Assembly (NCBI GenBank): GCA_951813605.1
Contig: OX638379.1
Coordinates: forward strand, 2,952,062 to 3,016,061
Direction of reading: 5' to 3'
Length of the DNA: 64,000 bases
Origin: an uncultured Bryobacterales bacterium
GTDB taxonomy: Bacteria > Acidobacteriota > Terriglobia > Bryobacterales > UBA6623
In this document: piece by piece, positions 1 to 8,737 of the stretch
How the letters are laid out: every line of letters starts with the position of its first letter
Position numbering within the stretch: position 1 is the stretch's first letter
The notes under the pieces: generated by a model
What the model was told of the DNA's origin: nothing
What the model saw: only the letters and a program-made list of their open reading frames with translations
Database searches by the model: none
Program-made: the position numbers and the translations under genes

Positions 1-1
1 G

Positions 2-823
2 TTCTTCTTTTCCAGCATTGGCAAGGTGTTTCCTGCAGAGGGCGAGACAAAGCACCGTGTGGCGCTGATGGCGGGCTGCATGCAGAACGTTTTCTTCAGC
101 CGATTGAACGAGGCGACCGTGCGGGTGCTGCGCAAGAACGGCTGCGAAGTCACGGTCCCAGCGGGACAGGAATGCTGCGGCGCCTTGCAGGTGCATGCCG
201 GGCTGCGCGCTATAGGGCGCGAGCAGGCCAAGAAGAACATCGTGGCCCTCGCGTCAGGAAATTACGACGCGATCATCACCAATACCGCGGGCTGCGGCTC
301 GGTCCTGAAAGAGTACCCGGACCTCTTCGAGCACGATCCGGAATGGCACGAGAGGGCCCGGTCGTTCTCGAACAAGATGCGCGACGTCAGCGAGTTCCTT
401 GCGTCGATTGAACTCAACACGGAATTCGGCACGGTCGAGCGCACGGTCACCTACCAGGACTCATGCCACCTTCTGCACGGCCAGAAGATCGGCAAGCCGC
501 CGCGGAGCGTGATCCAGGCCGTCCCGGGAGTGACGCTGCGCGAATTGCCGTTCAGCGAGATCTGCTGCGGCTCGGCCGGTGTGTACAACATCGAGCACAC
601 CGACATTTCGATGTCGCTGCTCGAAGACAAGATGCGCATGATCGAGTCGACTGGCGCCGACACGATCGTGACGGCGAATCCCGGCTGCATGCTGCAGCTG
701 CAAGCGGGCACGCGCAGATTCTCGCGTCCGATGCCGGTAATGCATGTCGTCGAGCTGCTCGACGAAGCCTACAATGCCTCTGGCACGCCGCATCGGCACA
801 ATGGTGGGAATGCGTCGCCCTAG
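2..823 (+). CDS. Glycolate oxidase iron-sulfur subunit-like protein (5' partial)
   Basis: This is the C-terminal part of a (Fe-S)-binding protein of the GlcF/LutA type, which passes electrons from a flavin subunit such as glycolate or lactate oxidase. The frame is open to the left edge, so the gene begins outside the window and the N-terminal ferredoxin domain is not visible. Two cysteine-rich domains (CCG family) are seen: the first contains QECCGALQVHAG, the second CHLLHGQ followed by EICCGSAGVYN, then an NPGCMLQL segment. The flavin subunit would be expected upstream. The domain assignment is firm; the exact substrate cannot be decided from this half. Confidence 0.85.
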   Translation, partial: FFFSSIGKVFPAEGETKHRVALMAGCMQNVFFSRLNEATVRVLRKNGCEVTVPAGQECCGALQVHAGLRAIGREQAKKNIVALASGNYDAIITNTAGCGSVLKEYPDLFEHDPEWHERARSFSNKMRDVSEFLASIELNTEFGTVERTVTYQDSCHLLHGQKIGKPPRSVIQAVPGVTLRELPFSEICCGSAGVYNIEHTDISMSLLEDKMRMIESTGADTIVTANPGCMLQLQAGTRRFSRPMPVMHVVELLDEAYNASGTPHRHNGGNASP

Positions 824-1076
824 GCGGGGTCCAATCGCCGCCGTTAGCGCTGCGTCATAGAAGATTCCAACCGCGCAATTCCCGCACTGTCCCGCGAAGC
901 TCCGGCACTCGTTCCCCCTATTGCGGGAGTGACGTGCGACATCCCTATTGGGATCGACACATAGGCTGAACGACCGCGCCGCGCGCCACGTTGACCTCAA
1001 CTACAGGCGACAGCCCAACGCCATTGGCAATAGCGCTACTGGACGGTAACCAGGCGAAAGGTGAGCGACTGCACGC

Positions 1077-1526
1077 TCACTCGTCCGCGCTGCGGACCGC
1101 CGCGTGATGCACAACTTGTTCAGGAACGATCGGGGGCAACGTGATGATCTCGCACGAGGTGCCCGGCGCTCGGCTGAGTCTCGAGTCAAGGGTGAACAGC
1201 GGGCAATTCAGCTCCTCGGCGACCGCCACGTACCATGCATCGTACGTCGTCAGGCTTCCTCGCAACTCCCAGATGCGCTTCGCGAAAGGCGCGAATGGAA
1301 AGAACGCGAACTCCAGTTGCAGCAGGTCCCGGAAATGGCTCGTCGATTCCAGCCGCGAGATCGAGCCCGACAGTTCCATCCGGCGAAGGACGTTGCAAGT
1401 TTCGGCTAAAACGAGTTCCGGGCCGGCTTTCCATCTGGCAGCCAGAACGGACCTTGCCCAGAGTCCCTCCCGTTCCGCGTTGACAAAGCCGGCGACCAAC
1501 ACCGAAGCGTCGATGACAGCCGTCAC
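1077..1526 (-). CDS. PIN-domain toxin, VapC family
   Basis: A 149-residue PIN-domain protein, expected to be an Mg-dependent RNase and the toxin half of a type II toxin-antitoxin pair. The acidic metal-binding residues are visible in order: D in VIDASVLV near the N terminus, E in LAETCNVL, D in TTYDAWYVA and D in FTLDSRLS. It overlaps the upstream antitoxin gene by 4 bases (ATGA), indicating translational coupling. The length is normal for the family, so it looks intact. Its target RNA cannot be predicted. Confidence 0.87.
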   Translation of the reverse strand: MTAVIDASVLVAGFVNAEREGLWARSVLAARWKAGPELVLAETCNVLRRMELSGSISRLESTSHFRDLLQLEFAFFPFAPFAKRIWELRGSLTTYDAWYVAVAEELNCPLFTLDSRLSRAPGTSCEIITLPPIVPEQVVHHAAVRSADE

Positions 1527-1759
1527 TTGCGATCCTTGTCTCGAGCGTGCAGGATCGCCTCAACCGACACGTTAGTGCCCGACGCCTCCACGCGCTCTTC
1601 TATGCGTCGAATCAGCTCCTCCGTGTTAGGCAGATTCGAAATCCGCTCCAATTCGCTACGGAGGAACCCTTGCATGGACTGCCCCCTGGACGACGCTCTG
1701 GCCTTCAGTCGGTCGCGGACCGTTTCGGGCACGTCTCTGATGGTGATCTGCACGGGCAT
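1523..1759 (-). CDS. Ribbon-helix-helix antitoxin, FitA/VapB family
   Basis: A 78-residue protein whose N terminus (MPVQITIRDVPETVRDRLKA) is a typical ribbon-helix-helix beta strand and helix of FitA-like antitoxins. The C-terminal part (RRIEERVEASG) would contact and inhibit the PIN toxin encoded immediately downstream with a 4-base overlap. Such pairs usually repress their own promoter. The DNA just upstream (about 1765-1790) holds two spaced CCATCA repeats that could be the operator, but this is not proven. Confidence 0.85.
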   Translation of the reverse strand: MPVQITIRDVPETVRDRLKARASSRGQSMQGFLRSELERISNLPNTEELIRRIEERVEASGTNVSVEAILHARDKDRK

Positions 1760-2221
1760 GAGTTCATAATACCATCAATGCCATCATTTTGACATCACAA
1801 TCCTGCGCTGCCCGGAAGACCCCTGGCCAACTCATCCCGGCCGCCGACACAGCAGGCTCGGACTCGCGGCCCCGGCGTCGCGGCGGATCACTGCGCGTGG
1901 AAAGCCGTCAGCGTACTCCGCCCGCGGTGTTGACGGGCGGTCCGGTCAGGACGGCGAGGCAGTGGGTGGCGAGCCCGCCGGGCATCCAACGGAAACATCT
2001 CGGCATGCGCGGGGCCGAGAGGCGTCCCGCCCGCACCGCCGAATCGAATTGCTCGGATCCCTTCGGTCGCGCCAGGCACCCGACGCTGCAGGGGACGGGT
2101 CATGCGCCTGCCGGGGAGGCGCCGGCGACATCCGCCGAGGGACGCGGGCTGCCTGACTCAGCCGTCCTCGAGACCGCGGCTGCGACCCCCCGGTTTCCCG
2201 GCGAGGCGGCTCGCCTTGCGG
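1760..2221. other. Intergenic region, promoter of the toxin-antitoxin pair
   Basis: The left end, rich in A+T around 1765-1795, probably holds the promoter of the minus-strand toxin-antitoxin pair, with a TATTAT hexamer readable on the minus strand near 1768. The remainder to 2221 is GC-rich and contains open frames only of the random, arginine/proline-rich kind. I see no supported gene in it. Confidence 0.4.
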
Positions 2222-3073
2222 TCAGGCCTGGCCGTCCAGCACGCCACGCATGTAGGAGAAGGATTTCGCCATGCCCATCTGGGGATGGTCCGCGACGACC
2301 TCGTACTCCAAGCCGACCACGCCGGCATACTCGCGCTCCTTGAGCATCTTGAAGATCGAGGCCACGGGCATCACGCCGTCCCCTACATCGACCCTGCTCT
2401 CCTTGTTGGAGAAGTCGGACAGGTCCTTGATGTGGAAGTCGTAGATGCGGTCCCAGGCGCCGTCGATTTCCTCGAGGATGTCCGCCCCCGTGCGCACGGT
2501 GTGGCCGACATCGACGCAGAGCCCCATGCGCGGGTCCATGTCCTTGACCCGCTTGATCACGTCGCTCGGGGCGGGGTAGAACCTGTCCTCGGGGCCATGG
2601 TTGTGGATGGCCATCTTCCGGTCGTACTTGATCGCCAGCTTCTCGATCTGGGCGAGGTTGGAATGCGTGGGCGCACAGACCATGATCGGCATGCCGGCGG
2701 CCACGGCGTACTTGAAGTAATGCTCCAATTCGGCGGGGTCATCACTCCTCAACGAAATGTTCCCGCCGGCGACAATCTCGAGCCCGGCTTTCTCGAACTC
2801 TTTGCGCGCGGCTTTCAAGTCGTCCCCGGAGAGGTAGTACGGCATGTGGAACGCCTTGACGTTGACGTACTTGACGCCGAGGCTCTTGACGATGCCGATC
2901 GCGGCCGTGCGGCTGAACTTGCGCAGGGAGTAAGTGGCCACGGCCAGCTTCAAATCATCCCAGTGGTGCGGGTTGGAACCGTTGGCGGCGGGTGTCGCCG
3001 CGGAGGCGGCGGCGGGTAGCGCGGGCAAGGCCGCCGCAGCGCCGAGGAATGTGCGTCTTGTCGGGGAACTCAT
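2222..3073 (-). CDS. Tat-exported sugar phosphate isomerase/epimerase-like TIM-barrel protein
   Basis: A 283-residue protein of the AP endonuclease 2/xylose isomerase-like TIM-barrel family. The start at 3073 is chosen because MSSPTRRTFLGAAAALPAL is a twin-arginine signal and an AAGGAG ribosome-binding site lies upstream at 3085-3090; an in-frame extension to 3154 lacks support. Barrel strands are seen as LKLAVATYSLR, VKYVNVKAFHMPY, GLEIVAGGNI, KMAIHNHGPEDRF, MGLCVDVGHT and YDFHIKDL, with His, Asp and Glu residues placed as metal ligands. Related proteins act on keto-sugars or inositols; the substrate is unknown. Exported members of this kind are frequent in Acidobacteriota and Planctomycetes. 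Confidence 0.82.
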   Translation of the reverse strand: MSSPTRRTFLGAAAALPALPAAASAATPAANGSNPHHWDDLKLAVATYSLRKFSRTAAIGIVKSLGVKYVNVKAFHMPYYLSGDDLKAARKEFEKAGLEIVAGGNISLRSDDPAELEHYFKYAVAAGMPIMVCAPTHSNLAQIEKLAIKYDRKMAIHNHGPEDRFYPAPSDVIKRVKDMDPRMGLCVDVGHTVRTGADILEEIDGAWDRIYDFHIKDLSDFSNKESRVDVGDGVMPVASIFKMLKEREYAGVVGLEYEVVADHPQMGMAKSFSYMRGVLDGQA

Positions 3074-3203
3074 GGTCTGCTGGACTCCTTGATGTCGGTC
3101 AGGACACTGCGATTCTAGCAGGTCGGGGGCGATTTGGAGTCGCCGCTGGCGCACCGCAAACAGGCGCAGGGCCCCCTCGGCACCGATCCCCTAGAATCAA
3201 AGC

Positions 3204-3695
3204 ATGCAAGGCGACCCGACTGTCATTGGGCATCTCAACCGTGTTCTGAAGGGAGAGTTCACAGCGATCCACCAGTACATCGTGCATGCCGAGATGTGCG
3301 AGAACTGGGGCTACGGCAAGCTCGGAAAATTCATCAAGGTGCAGGCGTTCGGCGAAATGCGCCATGCCGAAATCCTCGTGGAACGCATCCTGTTCCTCGA
3401 AGGCGTGCCGGGAATGGGAGAGCTCATGCCGCTCAACGTCGGCCAGAACGTCAAGCAGCAGCTGTCCAACGACCTGGATCTCGAACTCGACGCGGTGAAG
3501 GTTCTCAACAGCGCCATCAGGGACTCGGTGGCAGCGGGCGACAACGCTTCGCGCGAGCTGTTCGAGACGATCCTCAAGGACGAGGAGGAGCACGTCGACT
3601 GGCTCGAGTCGCAGCTTCAGATGATCAGCGACATGGGGCTGGGAATCTACCTCTCCCAGCAGCTGGACGACCCCGCCGCGGCCCCCGCAGGCTAG
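3204..3695 (+). CDS. bfr: Bacterioferritin
   Basis: A 163-residue heme-binding ferritin that oxidises Fe(II) and stores iron as a 24-subunit shell. Ligands match the E. coli protein in number and position: Glu18, Glu51 and His54 in EMRHAE, and a later DEEEHVDW giving Glu127 and His130. Met52, the axial heme ligand that distinguishes Bfr from other ferritins, is present. The length is typical. Its stop codon overlaps the stop of the convergent downstream gene in a shared CTAG at 3692-3695, so no terminator space is left between the two. Confidence 0.95.
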   Translation: MQGDPTVIGHLNRVLKGEFTAIHQYIVHAEMCENWGYGKLGKFIKVQAFGEMRHAEILVERILFLEGVPGMGELMPLNVGQNVKQQLSNDLDLELDAVKVLNSAIRDSVAAGDNASRELFETILKDEEEHVDWLESQLQMISDMGLGIYLSQQLDDPAAAPAG

Positions 3696-4093
3696 TCGAT
3701 CACCACTTCGAGGAGCTGGCTCAGCAGCGGGTAGTACTGGATTCGCACCTTGGCGCCTGCCGGGAGCTCTTCCAGGCGAAGCCGGTTCTTGCCGATCCGC
3801 CTGGTGGCCTTCTTGCCGGCCTTGATCTGCTCGCGCCCGGTAGGCTGGGAAAAAGAGAGCTCGATCGATTTGGCCTTGCCGAGCGAGAAGAGCACCGTGC
3901 GCTTCTGAAGGTCGATGCTCGTGACCTGGCCCTTGTCCTTGACCACCTTGAGGACCTTTTCGGGCCGAGTGCCTTCCAACGCCCCCGAGGCGTTGTCATT
4001 CACGCCGGGCCGGGTGCTGGAACTGACGGTTTTCTGCTGCGCTGTCGCGCCGCAGACTGCGACCGCTAGCAAGAGGATCAGACGCGATGCCAT
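3692..4093 (-). CDS. Secreted hypothetical protein
   Basis: A 133-residue protein with a clear Sec signal peptide (MASRLILLLAVAVCGATAQQ), which is why I start it at 4093 rather than at an upstream in-frame codon. The mature part is basic and small, with beta-strand-like segments such as GQVTSIDLQKRTVLFSLG and AKVRIQYYPLLSQLLEVVID, suggesting a small exported or periplasmic beta-barrel fold. I do not recognise the family. It converges on bfr with overlapping stop codons. Confidence 0.65.
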   Translation of the reverse strand: MASRLILLLAVAVCGATAQQKTVSSSTRPGVNDNASGALEGTRPEKVLKVVKDKGQVTSIDLQKRTVLFSLGKAKSIELSFSQPTGREQIKAGKKATRRIGKNRLRLEELPAGAKVRIQYYPLLSQLLEVVID

Positions 4094-4160
4094 GAAGATG
4101 TCTCTACTAGTGTAGTCTGCGAGCGCACAGGCAGGCGCGTCAGGCCGGCGACGGCCCCCC

Positions 4161-4682
4161 TCAGAGGACGGAGCGAATGTAGTTGGCGATCTCCGGTCGC
4201 CGCCACTCCTCCGGCCCGACGTACTTGCGCAGCACCTTGCCATCCCGGGAGATAAGGTACGACTCCGGATACTTCAGTGTGCCGTAACGCGTGCTCACAA
4301 AGCGCTCGGGATCGCGGGCGGTCGGGAACGTCACGCCGGCAGCCCGCAGGAAGTCGGAGTACTGCGCTTCATCCTCGTCCACGCTGATGCCGAGCACCAC
4401 GAATCCGTCGTCGCGGAACCCTTCGTAGGTGGCGTTCAGGGACGGCATCTCCTGCACGCACGGCGGGCACCACGTCGCCCAGAAGTTCAGCAGCACCAGC
4501 TTGCCTCGGTAGTCGTCGAGGCTCACGCCGATTCCCTGCTCGTCTTCCAAGCTAAAGCCGGGAGCGCTGTCCCCCGCCTGGACGTCGTACACCCGCAGGT
4601 AGCCCTGGACTCGGTACACCATGACCGCGGCCAAGGCTAGCGCGAGACCGTAGACGACCGTTTCCCTGCCGACGCGTGCCAT
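4161..4682 (-). CDS. TlpA/ResA-like membrane-anchored thioredoxin
   Basis: A 173-residue thiol-disulfide oxidoreductase of the TlpA/ResA/AhpC-TSA type. Residues about 9-23 form a single membrane anchor; the thioredoxin domain follows with the active site WCPPC (Cys72 and Cys75) and the cis-proline loop region (YPESYLISRDGKVL). Such proteins reduce disulfides outside the inner membrane, for instance on apocytochrome c. No cytochrome maturation genes are adjacent, so the specific client is open. Confidence 0.88.
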   Translation of the reverse strand: MARVGRETVVYGLALALAAVMVYRVQGYLRVYDVQAGDSAPGFSLEDEQGIGVSLDDYRGKLVLLNFWATWCPPCVQEMPSLNATYEGFRDDGFVVLGISVDEDEAQYSDFLRAAGVTFPTARDPERFVSTRYGTLKYPESYLISRDGKVLRKYVGPEEWRRPEIANYIRSVL

Positions 4683-4740
4683 AATCGGATCTACAGCTCC
4701 ACTCTACCCGTCCAGAGAGGCAGACGCCAAGTCCTAGTCG

Positions 4741-5160
4741 ATGCTGATAACGCGCAAGGCTGAGTTCTCGGCATCGCATGTCTGCGCCAGCCCGCAGCTT
4801 TCTTCCGAAGAGAACGAGCGGCTGTACGGCAAGGAGAGCCGCCCGCACGGTCACGGCCACAACTACGTTCTGGAGGTGACGCTGCAGGGCGAGGTCGATC
4901 CCGTCCACGGCATGGTCCTTGACCTGAAGGCCCTCAAGGAGACGATTCGGGAGGAGGTGCTCGACGTGTACGACCACAGGTTTCTGAACCGGGAAGTCCG
5001 GCCGTTCGACGTGGTCGTTCCCACGCTGGAGAACATAGCCCGCGACATCTGGAGTCGGCTGGTGGGACCGATCGAGGCGATGGGCAGCGCTCTGCATTCG
5101 ATCCGTTTGCACGAGAGTGACGAATTGTTTGTCCACTACAGCGAGAGGCACGCACCGTGA
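4741..5160 (+). CDS. 6-pyruvoyl-tetrahydropterin synthase paralogue, PTPS-III type
   Basis: A 139-residue protein of the PTPS/QueD family. Zinc-binding histidines are visible in FSASHVC and in HGHGHNY. At the position where PTPS and QueD carry the catalytic cysteine (GKCxxxxGHGH), this protein has glutamate (GKESRPHGHGH, Glu32). That replacement marks the PTPS-III class, which cleaves dihydroneopterin triphosphate to 6-hydroxymethyl-dihydropterin and replaces FolB in folate synthesis. It overlaps the next gene, a second PTPS paralogue with the cysteine, by 4 bases, and folE follows. Membership of the family is seen directly; the folate role is inferred from the substitution and the operon. 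Confidence 0.85.
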   Translation: MLITRKAEFSASHVCASPQLSSEENERLYGKESRPHGHGHNYVLEVTLQGEVDPVHGMVLDLKALKETIREEVLDVYDHRFLNREVRPFDVVVPTLENIARDIWSRLVGPIEAMGSALHSIRLHESDELFVHYSERHAP

Positions 5161-5600
5161 CGGTTTTGACTCGACGCTACCGGTTCTCGGCATCCCACCG
5201 CCTCTGCTCGGCGGCCTTCAGCGAGGAGCGCAACCGGGAAGTCTTCGGGAAGTGCGCCAACGCCTTCGGCCACGGCCACAACTATTTCCTCGAGGTCAGC
5301 GTCGAGGGAGAGCCGGACCCCCTGAGCGGCATGACGGTGCCTAGGAGGGACCTCGACAGCTGGGTCGAGGCAACGGTCCTCAGCCGCATCGACCACACGC
5401 ACTTGAATACCGACATAAGCGAGTTCCGGGATCTGGTGCCGACGTCGGAAAACATCCTCGTCGTCATCGAGTCCTGGCTGCGCCAGGGATCGAAACAGCA
5501 TTTGCCCGGGAAGGCCCTCCGCCTGTCGGGCTTGCGCTTGGAAGAAACCCCGCGCAACAGTTTCCAAATAGGATCCGGTGAATCTACATGCCTACATTGA
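5157..5600 (+). CDS. 6-pyruvoyl-tetrahydropterin synthase / QueD-like protein
   Basis: A 147-residue PTPS-family protein starting at a GTG inside the stop of the preceding paralogue (GTGA), so the two are translationally coupled. It keeps the catalytic cysteine (Cys33 in [13 protein letters not shown]) and the zinc histidines (SASHRL, GHGH), the classical layout for PTPS or QueD activity on dihydroneopterin triphosphate. Its C-terminal end is longer than usual and overlaps the start of folE by 13 bases. It could serve tetrahydropterin or queuosine precursor synthesis; the sequence does not decide which. Confidence 0.85.
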   Translation: MTVLTRRYRFSASHRLCSAAFSEERNREVFGKCANAFGHGHNYFLEVSVEGEPDPLSGMTVPRRDLDSWVEATVLSRIDHTHLNTDISEFRDLVPTSENILVVIESWLRQGSKQHLPGKALRLSGLRLEETPRNSFQIGSGESTCLH

Positions 5601-6226
5601 CCACTCGGAACGCCCACGAGTTCCTGGACGAGATCGAGGCCGATCTCGTTGACGGGGTGCCCGCGGACCCGATCCAGCCGCTCGTCCAGGGCATCGTCTC
5701 GCATCTCGGCGAGAATACGGCGCGCGATGGATTGAAGAATACGCCGTTCCGCGTGGCCAAGGCGCTTCGCGAGCTGACGCGCGGGTACGACCAGGACCCG
5801 AGCGAAGTGCTGAAATCCGCCCTGTTCGACGTCACCTACGACGAGATGGTGATCGTCAAGGACATCGAGTTGTTCTCGCTGTGCGAGCACCACATGCTGC
5901 CGTTTTTCGGAAAGCTGCACATTGCCTACATCCCTCGCGAGAAGGTGATCGGCCTGAGCAAGACCGCCCGCATGGTCGACATATTCGCGCGCAGGCTGCA
6001 AATCCAGGAGCGCCTCACGCAGCAAGTCGCGGAGACGATCCAGGACGCGATCGATCCGAAAGGCGTGGGTGTGATCTGCGAGGCCCAGCACCTGTGCATG
6101 ATGATGCGCGGGGTCGAGAAACAGCATTCCTCGACGATCACGAGCGCCATGATGGGAGCATTCCGGGATAACCGCAAGACACGCGAAGAATTCCTCTCGC
6201 TGATTTCCCACGGCCATCGGCACTAG
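5588..6226 (+). CDS. folE: GTP cyclohydrolase I
   Basis: A 212-residue type I GTP cyclohydrolase (EC 3.5.4.16), converting GTP to 7,8-dihydroneopterin triphosphate, the first step to folate and tetrahydropterins. The zinc site is complete: Cys99 and His102 in [10 protein letters not shown], and the second cysteine in HLCMMMRGV. The catalytic loop VEKQHSS is also present. It overlaps the upstream PTPS paralogue, so the substrate-producing enzyme and two alternative consumers of its product form one transcript. Confidence 0.96.
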   Translation: MPTLTTRNAHEFLDEIEADLVDGVPADPIQPLVQGIVSHLGENTARDGLKNTPFRVAKALRELTRGYDQDPSEVLKSALFDVTYDEMVIVKDIELFSLCEHHMLPFFGKLHIAYIPREKVIGLSKTARMVDIFARRLQIQERLTQQVAETIQDAIDPKGVGVICEAQHLCMMMRGVEKQHSSTITSAMMGAFRDNRKTREEFLSLISHGHRH

Positions 6227-6295
6227 GCGGGCGGGCCGGCAGGAAACCCGGCGCTGCTTGCCTTGCGGGGCACGGACCGTCCACCATGGAGCCAC

Positions 6296-8194
6296 ATGGC
6301 CCTGTCCCTTACCCGTCGTTCGTTCAGCCGCCAGGTCGGAATTGCGCTAGCGGCCGGGGCGTTGCAATCCTGCGCCTCGGGCCCGGACGAAGCCGAGTGG
6401 CCGGAGTGGGGCCGCGACCCCGGCGGGGCGCGCTTCAGCCCGCTCGATCAGATCAACCGGGGCAACGTCGCGGGCCTGGAGCCGGCATGGACGCACCGCT
6501 GCGGCGAGATCAGCGACGGGTCGACGAACCGCACTCGCACGGCTTACGAATGCACGCCGCTGATGGCGGACGGCACGCTCTTCGTTACCACGCCCTACAA
6601 CCGGGTCCTCGCGCTGCATCCCGAGACCGGCGAGGAGCTCTGGGAATTCAATCCGGGCCTTGATCTGGGCAGGCGCTACAACCTGTGGGCGAATCGCGGC
6701 GTGGGCCTGTGGAGGAGAGGCGCGGAACGGCGGCTGCTCCACGGAACGCTCGATGGACGGCTGATCGCGCTCGACGCTGCGACCGGAAAGCCCTGTCCTG
6801 ATTTCGGTGACAGCGGGGAATTGGATGTCGGGGTGCGGTTGACATCGCCGCCCAAGGTTGTCGGCGATCTCGCGGTCATCGGCGGCAATGCGCCAACCCT
6901 GCGAGCCTTCGACGTTCGCACGGGAAAGCTCGCCTGGACCCGGCACAAGGTGCCCGCCGACGACGAAGCGGCCACAGCGACTTGGGCAGGAGAGTCGTGG
7001 AAGGAGCGCAGGGGCGGCGTCAGCTGGCCTCCGCTGAGCGTGGACACGGAGCGCGGAATCCTGTACGTACCAACGGATTCGCCGACCTATGACTACTACG
7101 GCGGCGACCGCGCCGGAGACAACCTGTACGCCAATTGCCTGCTGGCTCTGGACGCGGCGACTGGCGACTACTTGTGGCATTTCCAAGCGACCCATCACGC
7201 CATCTGGGACTACGATCTCTGCGCGCAGCCGGTGCTGTGCGACATACAGCGGAACGGACGGGTGGTCCGGGCCGTCGCGCAAGTCAGCAAGCAGGGGTTC
7301 CTGTACGTGCTCGACCGCGTGAGCGGCGAATCGCTATTCGACATCGAGGAGCGCCCCGTGCCGCAGCACTGCGCTCCCGGCGAGCGCCCGTCGGCCACGC
7401 AGCCGATCCCCGGCAAGCCGGCACCCTTCGTGCGGCAGTCGATGACGCCCGGCGAGCTTTCCACCGTCACGCCGGAGCACAACGCCTGGGCCAAGGAGCT
7501 TTCGGCGCGATACCAGATCGCCCCCCTGTTTCATCCGGGCACCGAAGACGGCGTGATCATCTTCCCGTGCAACCAGGGGGGCGGCGAATGGGGCGGGGGC
7601 TGCTTCGACCCCACGACGGGACGGTTCTTCGTGAACGGGACCAACCTTGCGGACATTGTCGTGATGGAGGCTCGCAACTCAAGCCGGCCGCAAGAGGCGG
7701 TAGGCCGGGAGATTGTTTCGCGCGAGGGGCTGCGCGGCGAGGTGACCTACCGCCGGAAGGCGATCGACGTGCGCCAGAACAAGTTCTGGCACCCGCAAAC
7801 GCTGTGGCCCTGCCAGCAGCCTCCTTGGGGCGTTCTGAGCTCCATTGACCTGGCGAGCGGCGACTACGACTGGCAAGTGCCGCTCGGCGAGATCCCGGAA
7901 CTGTCTGCCCGCGGGGTGGCGCCCACGGGCACGATCAACATGGGAGGCCCGATCGCGACCGCTGGGGGCCTCCTCTTCATCGCCGGAAGCAACGACCGGC
8001 GCTTCCGCGCCTTCGATTCCGGAACCGGGGAAATCCTCTGGGAGGCCGAGCTTGAAGGCAGCGGGCACGCCAACCCGATGACCTACATTGCGCCCGAGTC
8101 CGGGCGGCAGTTCGTGGTGATCGCGGCCGGTGGCGGCAACAAGCTCAGCCACAAGTTCAGCGACGCGTTGCAAGCGTTCGCCCTGCCCGCCTGA
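6296..8194 (+). CDS. PQQ-dependent dehydrogenase (quinoprotein)
   Basis: A 632-residue periplasmic beta-propeller quinoprotein related to membrane-free glucose/alcohol dehydrogenases. The start at 6296 gives MALSLTRRSFSRQVG, a Tat-like signal with a following lipobox-like LQSCAS. Propeller repeats recur as WEFNPG, GRLIALDAATGKP, LRAFDVRTGKLAW, LLALDAATGDYLWHFQ and FRAFDSGTGEILW. The segment THHAIWDYDL is characteristic of glucose-type PQQ enzymes. No cytochrome domain is fused. The electron acceptor and substrate are not evident; no PQQ synthesis genes are present here. Confidence 0.88.
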   Translation: MALSLTRRSFSRQVGIALAAGALQSCASGPDEAEWPEWGRDPGGARFSPLDQINRGNVAGLEPAWTHRCGEISDGSTNRTRTAYECTPLMADGTLFVTTPYNRVLALHPETGEELWEFNPGLDLGRRYNLWANRGVGLWRRGAERRLLHGTLDGRLIALDAATGKPCPDFGDSGELDVGVRLTSPPKVVGDLAVIGGNAPTLRAFDVRTGKLAWTRHKVPADDEAATATWAGESWKERRGGVSWPPLSVDTERGILYVPTDSPTYDYYGGDRAGDNLYANCLLALDAATGDYLWHFQATHHAIWDYDLCAQPVLCDIQRNGRVVRAVAQVSKQGFLYVLDRVSGESLFDIEERPVPQHCAPGERPSATQPIPGKPAPFVRQSMTPGELSTVTPEHNAWAKELSARYQIAPLFHPGTEDGVIIFPCNQGGGEWGGGCFDPTTGRFFVNGTNLADIVVMEARNSSRPQEAVGREIVSREGLRGEVTYRRKAIDVRQNKFWHPQTLWPCQQPPWGVLSSIDLASGDYDWQVPLGEIPELSARGVAPTGTINMGGPIATAGGLLFIAGSNDRRFRAFDSGTGEILWEAELEGSGHANPMTYIAPESGRQFVVIAAGGGNKLSHKFSDALQAFALPA

Positions 8195-8204
8195 GGAAAG
8201 CGGG

Positions 8205-8540
8205 TCAGGAGGCAGTCGCCGTCCCGTTGCCGGACTTCGCCCCGTCGCCCTTGGCTGCGGGCTTGGCGGACTTGGTCGAGCTGTCCGACGACTTCGTGTC
8301 CTTCTTGGAGGTCGCCTCTTCCCGCTCCTTGGGTTGCTTCTTCGCGCCCTTGCCGTAGTCGTTGACGTACCATCCGCTTCCTTTGAACCGAATGGCAGGA
8401 GCGGCCAGCAACTTGCGGACCGAGCCGCCGCATGACGCGCCGCCGTTCTCCGCGTGGAGTTTCACAGGCTCGTCGGAGAACTTCTGGATGATCTCGAAGC
8501 GCTCCCCGCACTTCAAGCATTCGTACTCGTACAGCGGCAT
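8205..8540 (-). CDS. FmdB-family zinc ribbon protein
   Basis: A 111-residue protein starting MPLYEYECLKCGERFE, the signature of the FmdB/CxxC_CxxC_SSSS regulatory-type zinc ribbon. The start at 8540 removes an unsupported 11-residue extension. The second metal pair is reduced: only one cysteine is seen in ASCGGS, so zinc binding may be altered. The family consensus IRFKGSGWYVNDY follows, then a low-complexity Lys/Ser/Ala tail of about 45 residues. The role of the family is poorly known. Confidence 0.82.
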   Translation of the reverse strand: MPLYEYECLKCGERFEIIQKFSDEPVKLHAENGGASCGGSVRKLLAAPAIRFKGSGWYVNDYGKGAKKQPKEREEATSKKDTKSSDSSTKSAKPAAKGDGAKSGNGTATAS

Positions 8541-8737
8541 ACTGCCAGAAGAAGGGCGGGCCGATCCACGCACCCAACCGGAACGCCCATGCGGCTAGGT
8601 ATATAGTCATTCTACCAGCAGCCTGGCTCAGGAATTTGAAACCGAAAGCGACGCTGACCCGTTTCACCTATTGAAGGGTAATTTCTGGGGGCCGCCGCCG
8701 CAGGGCGCGCGGCGCCGTCCGCTCAAGAGGAATCGAG

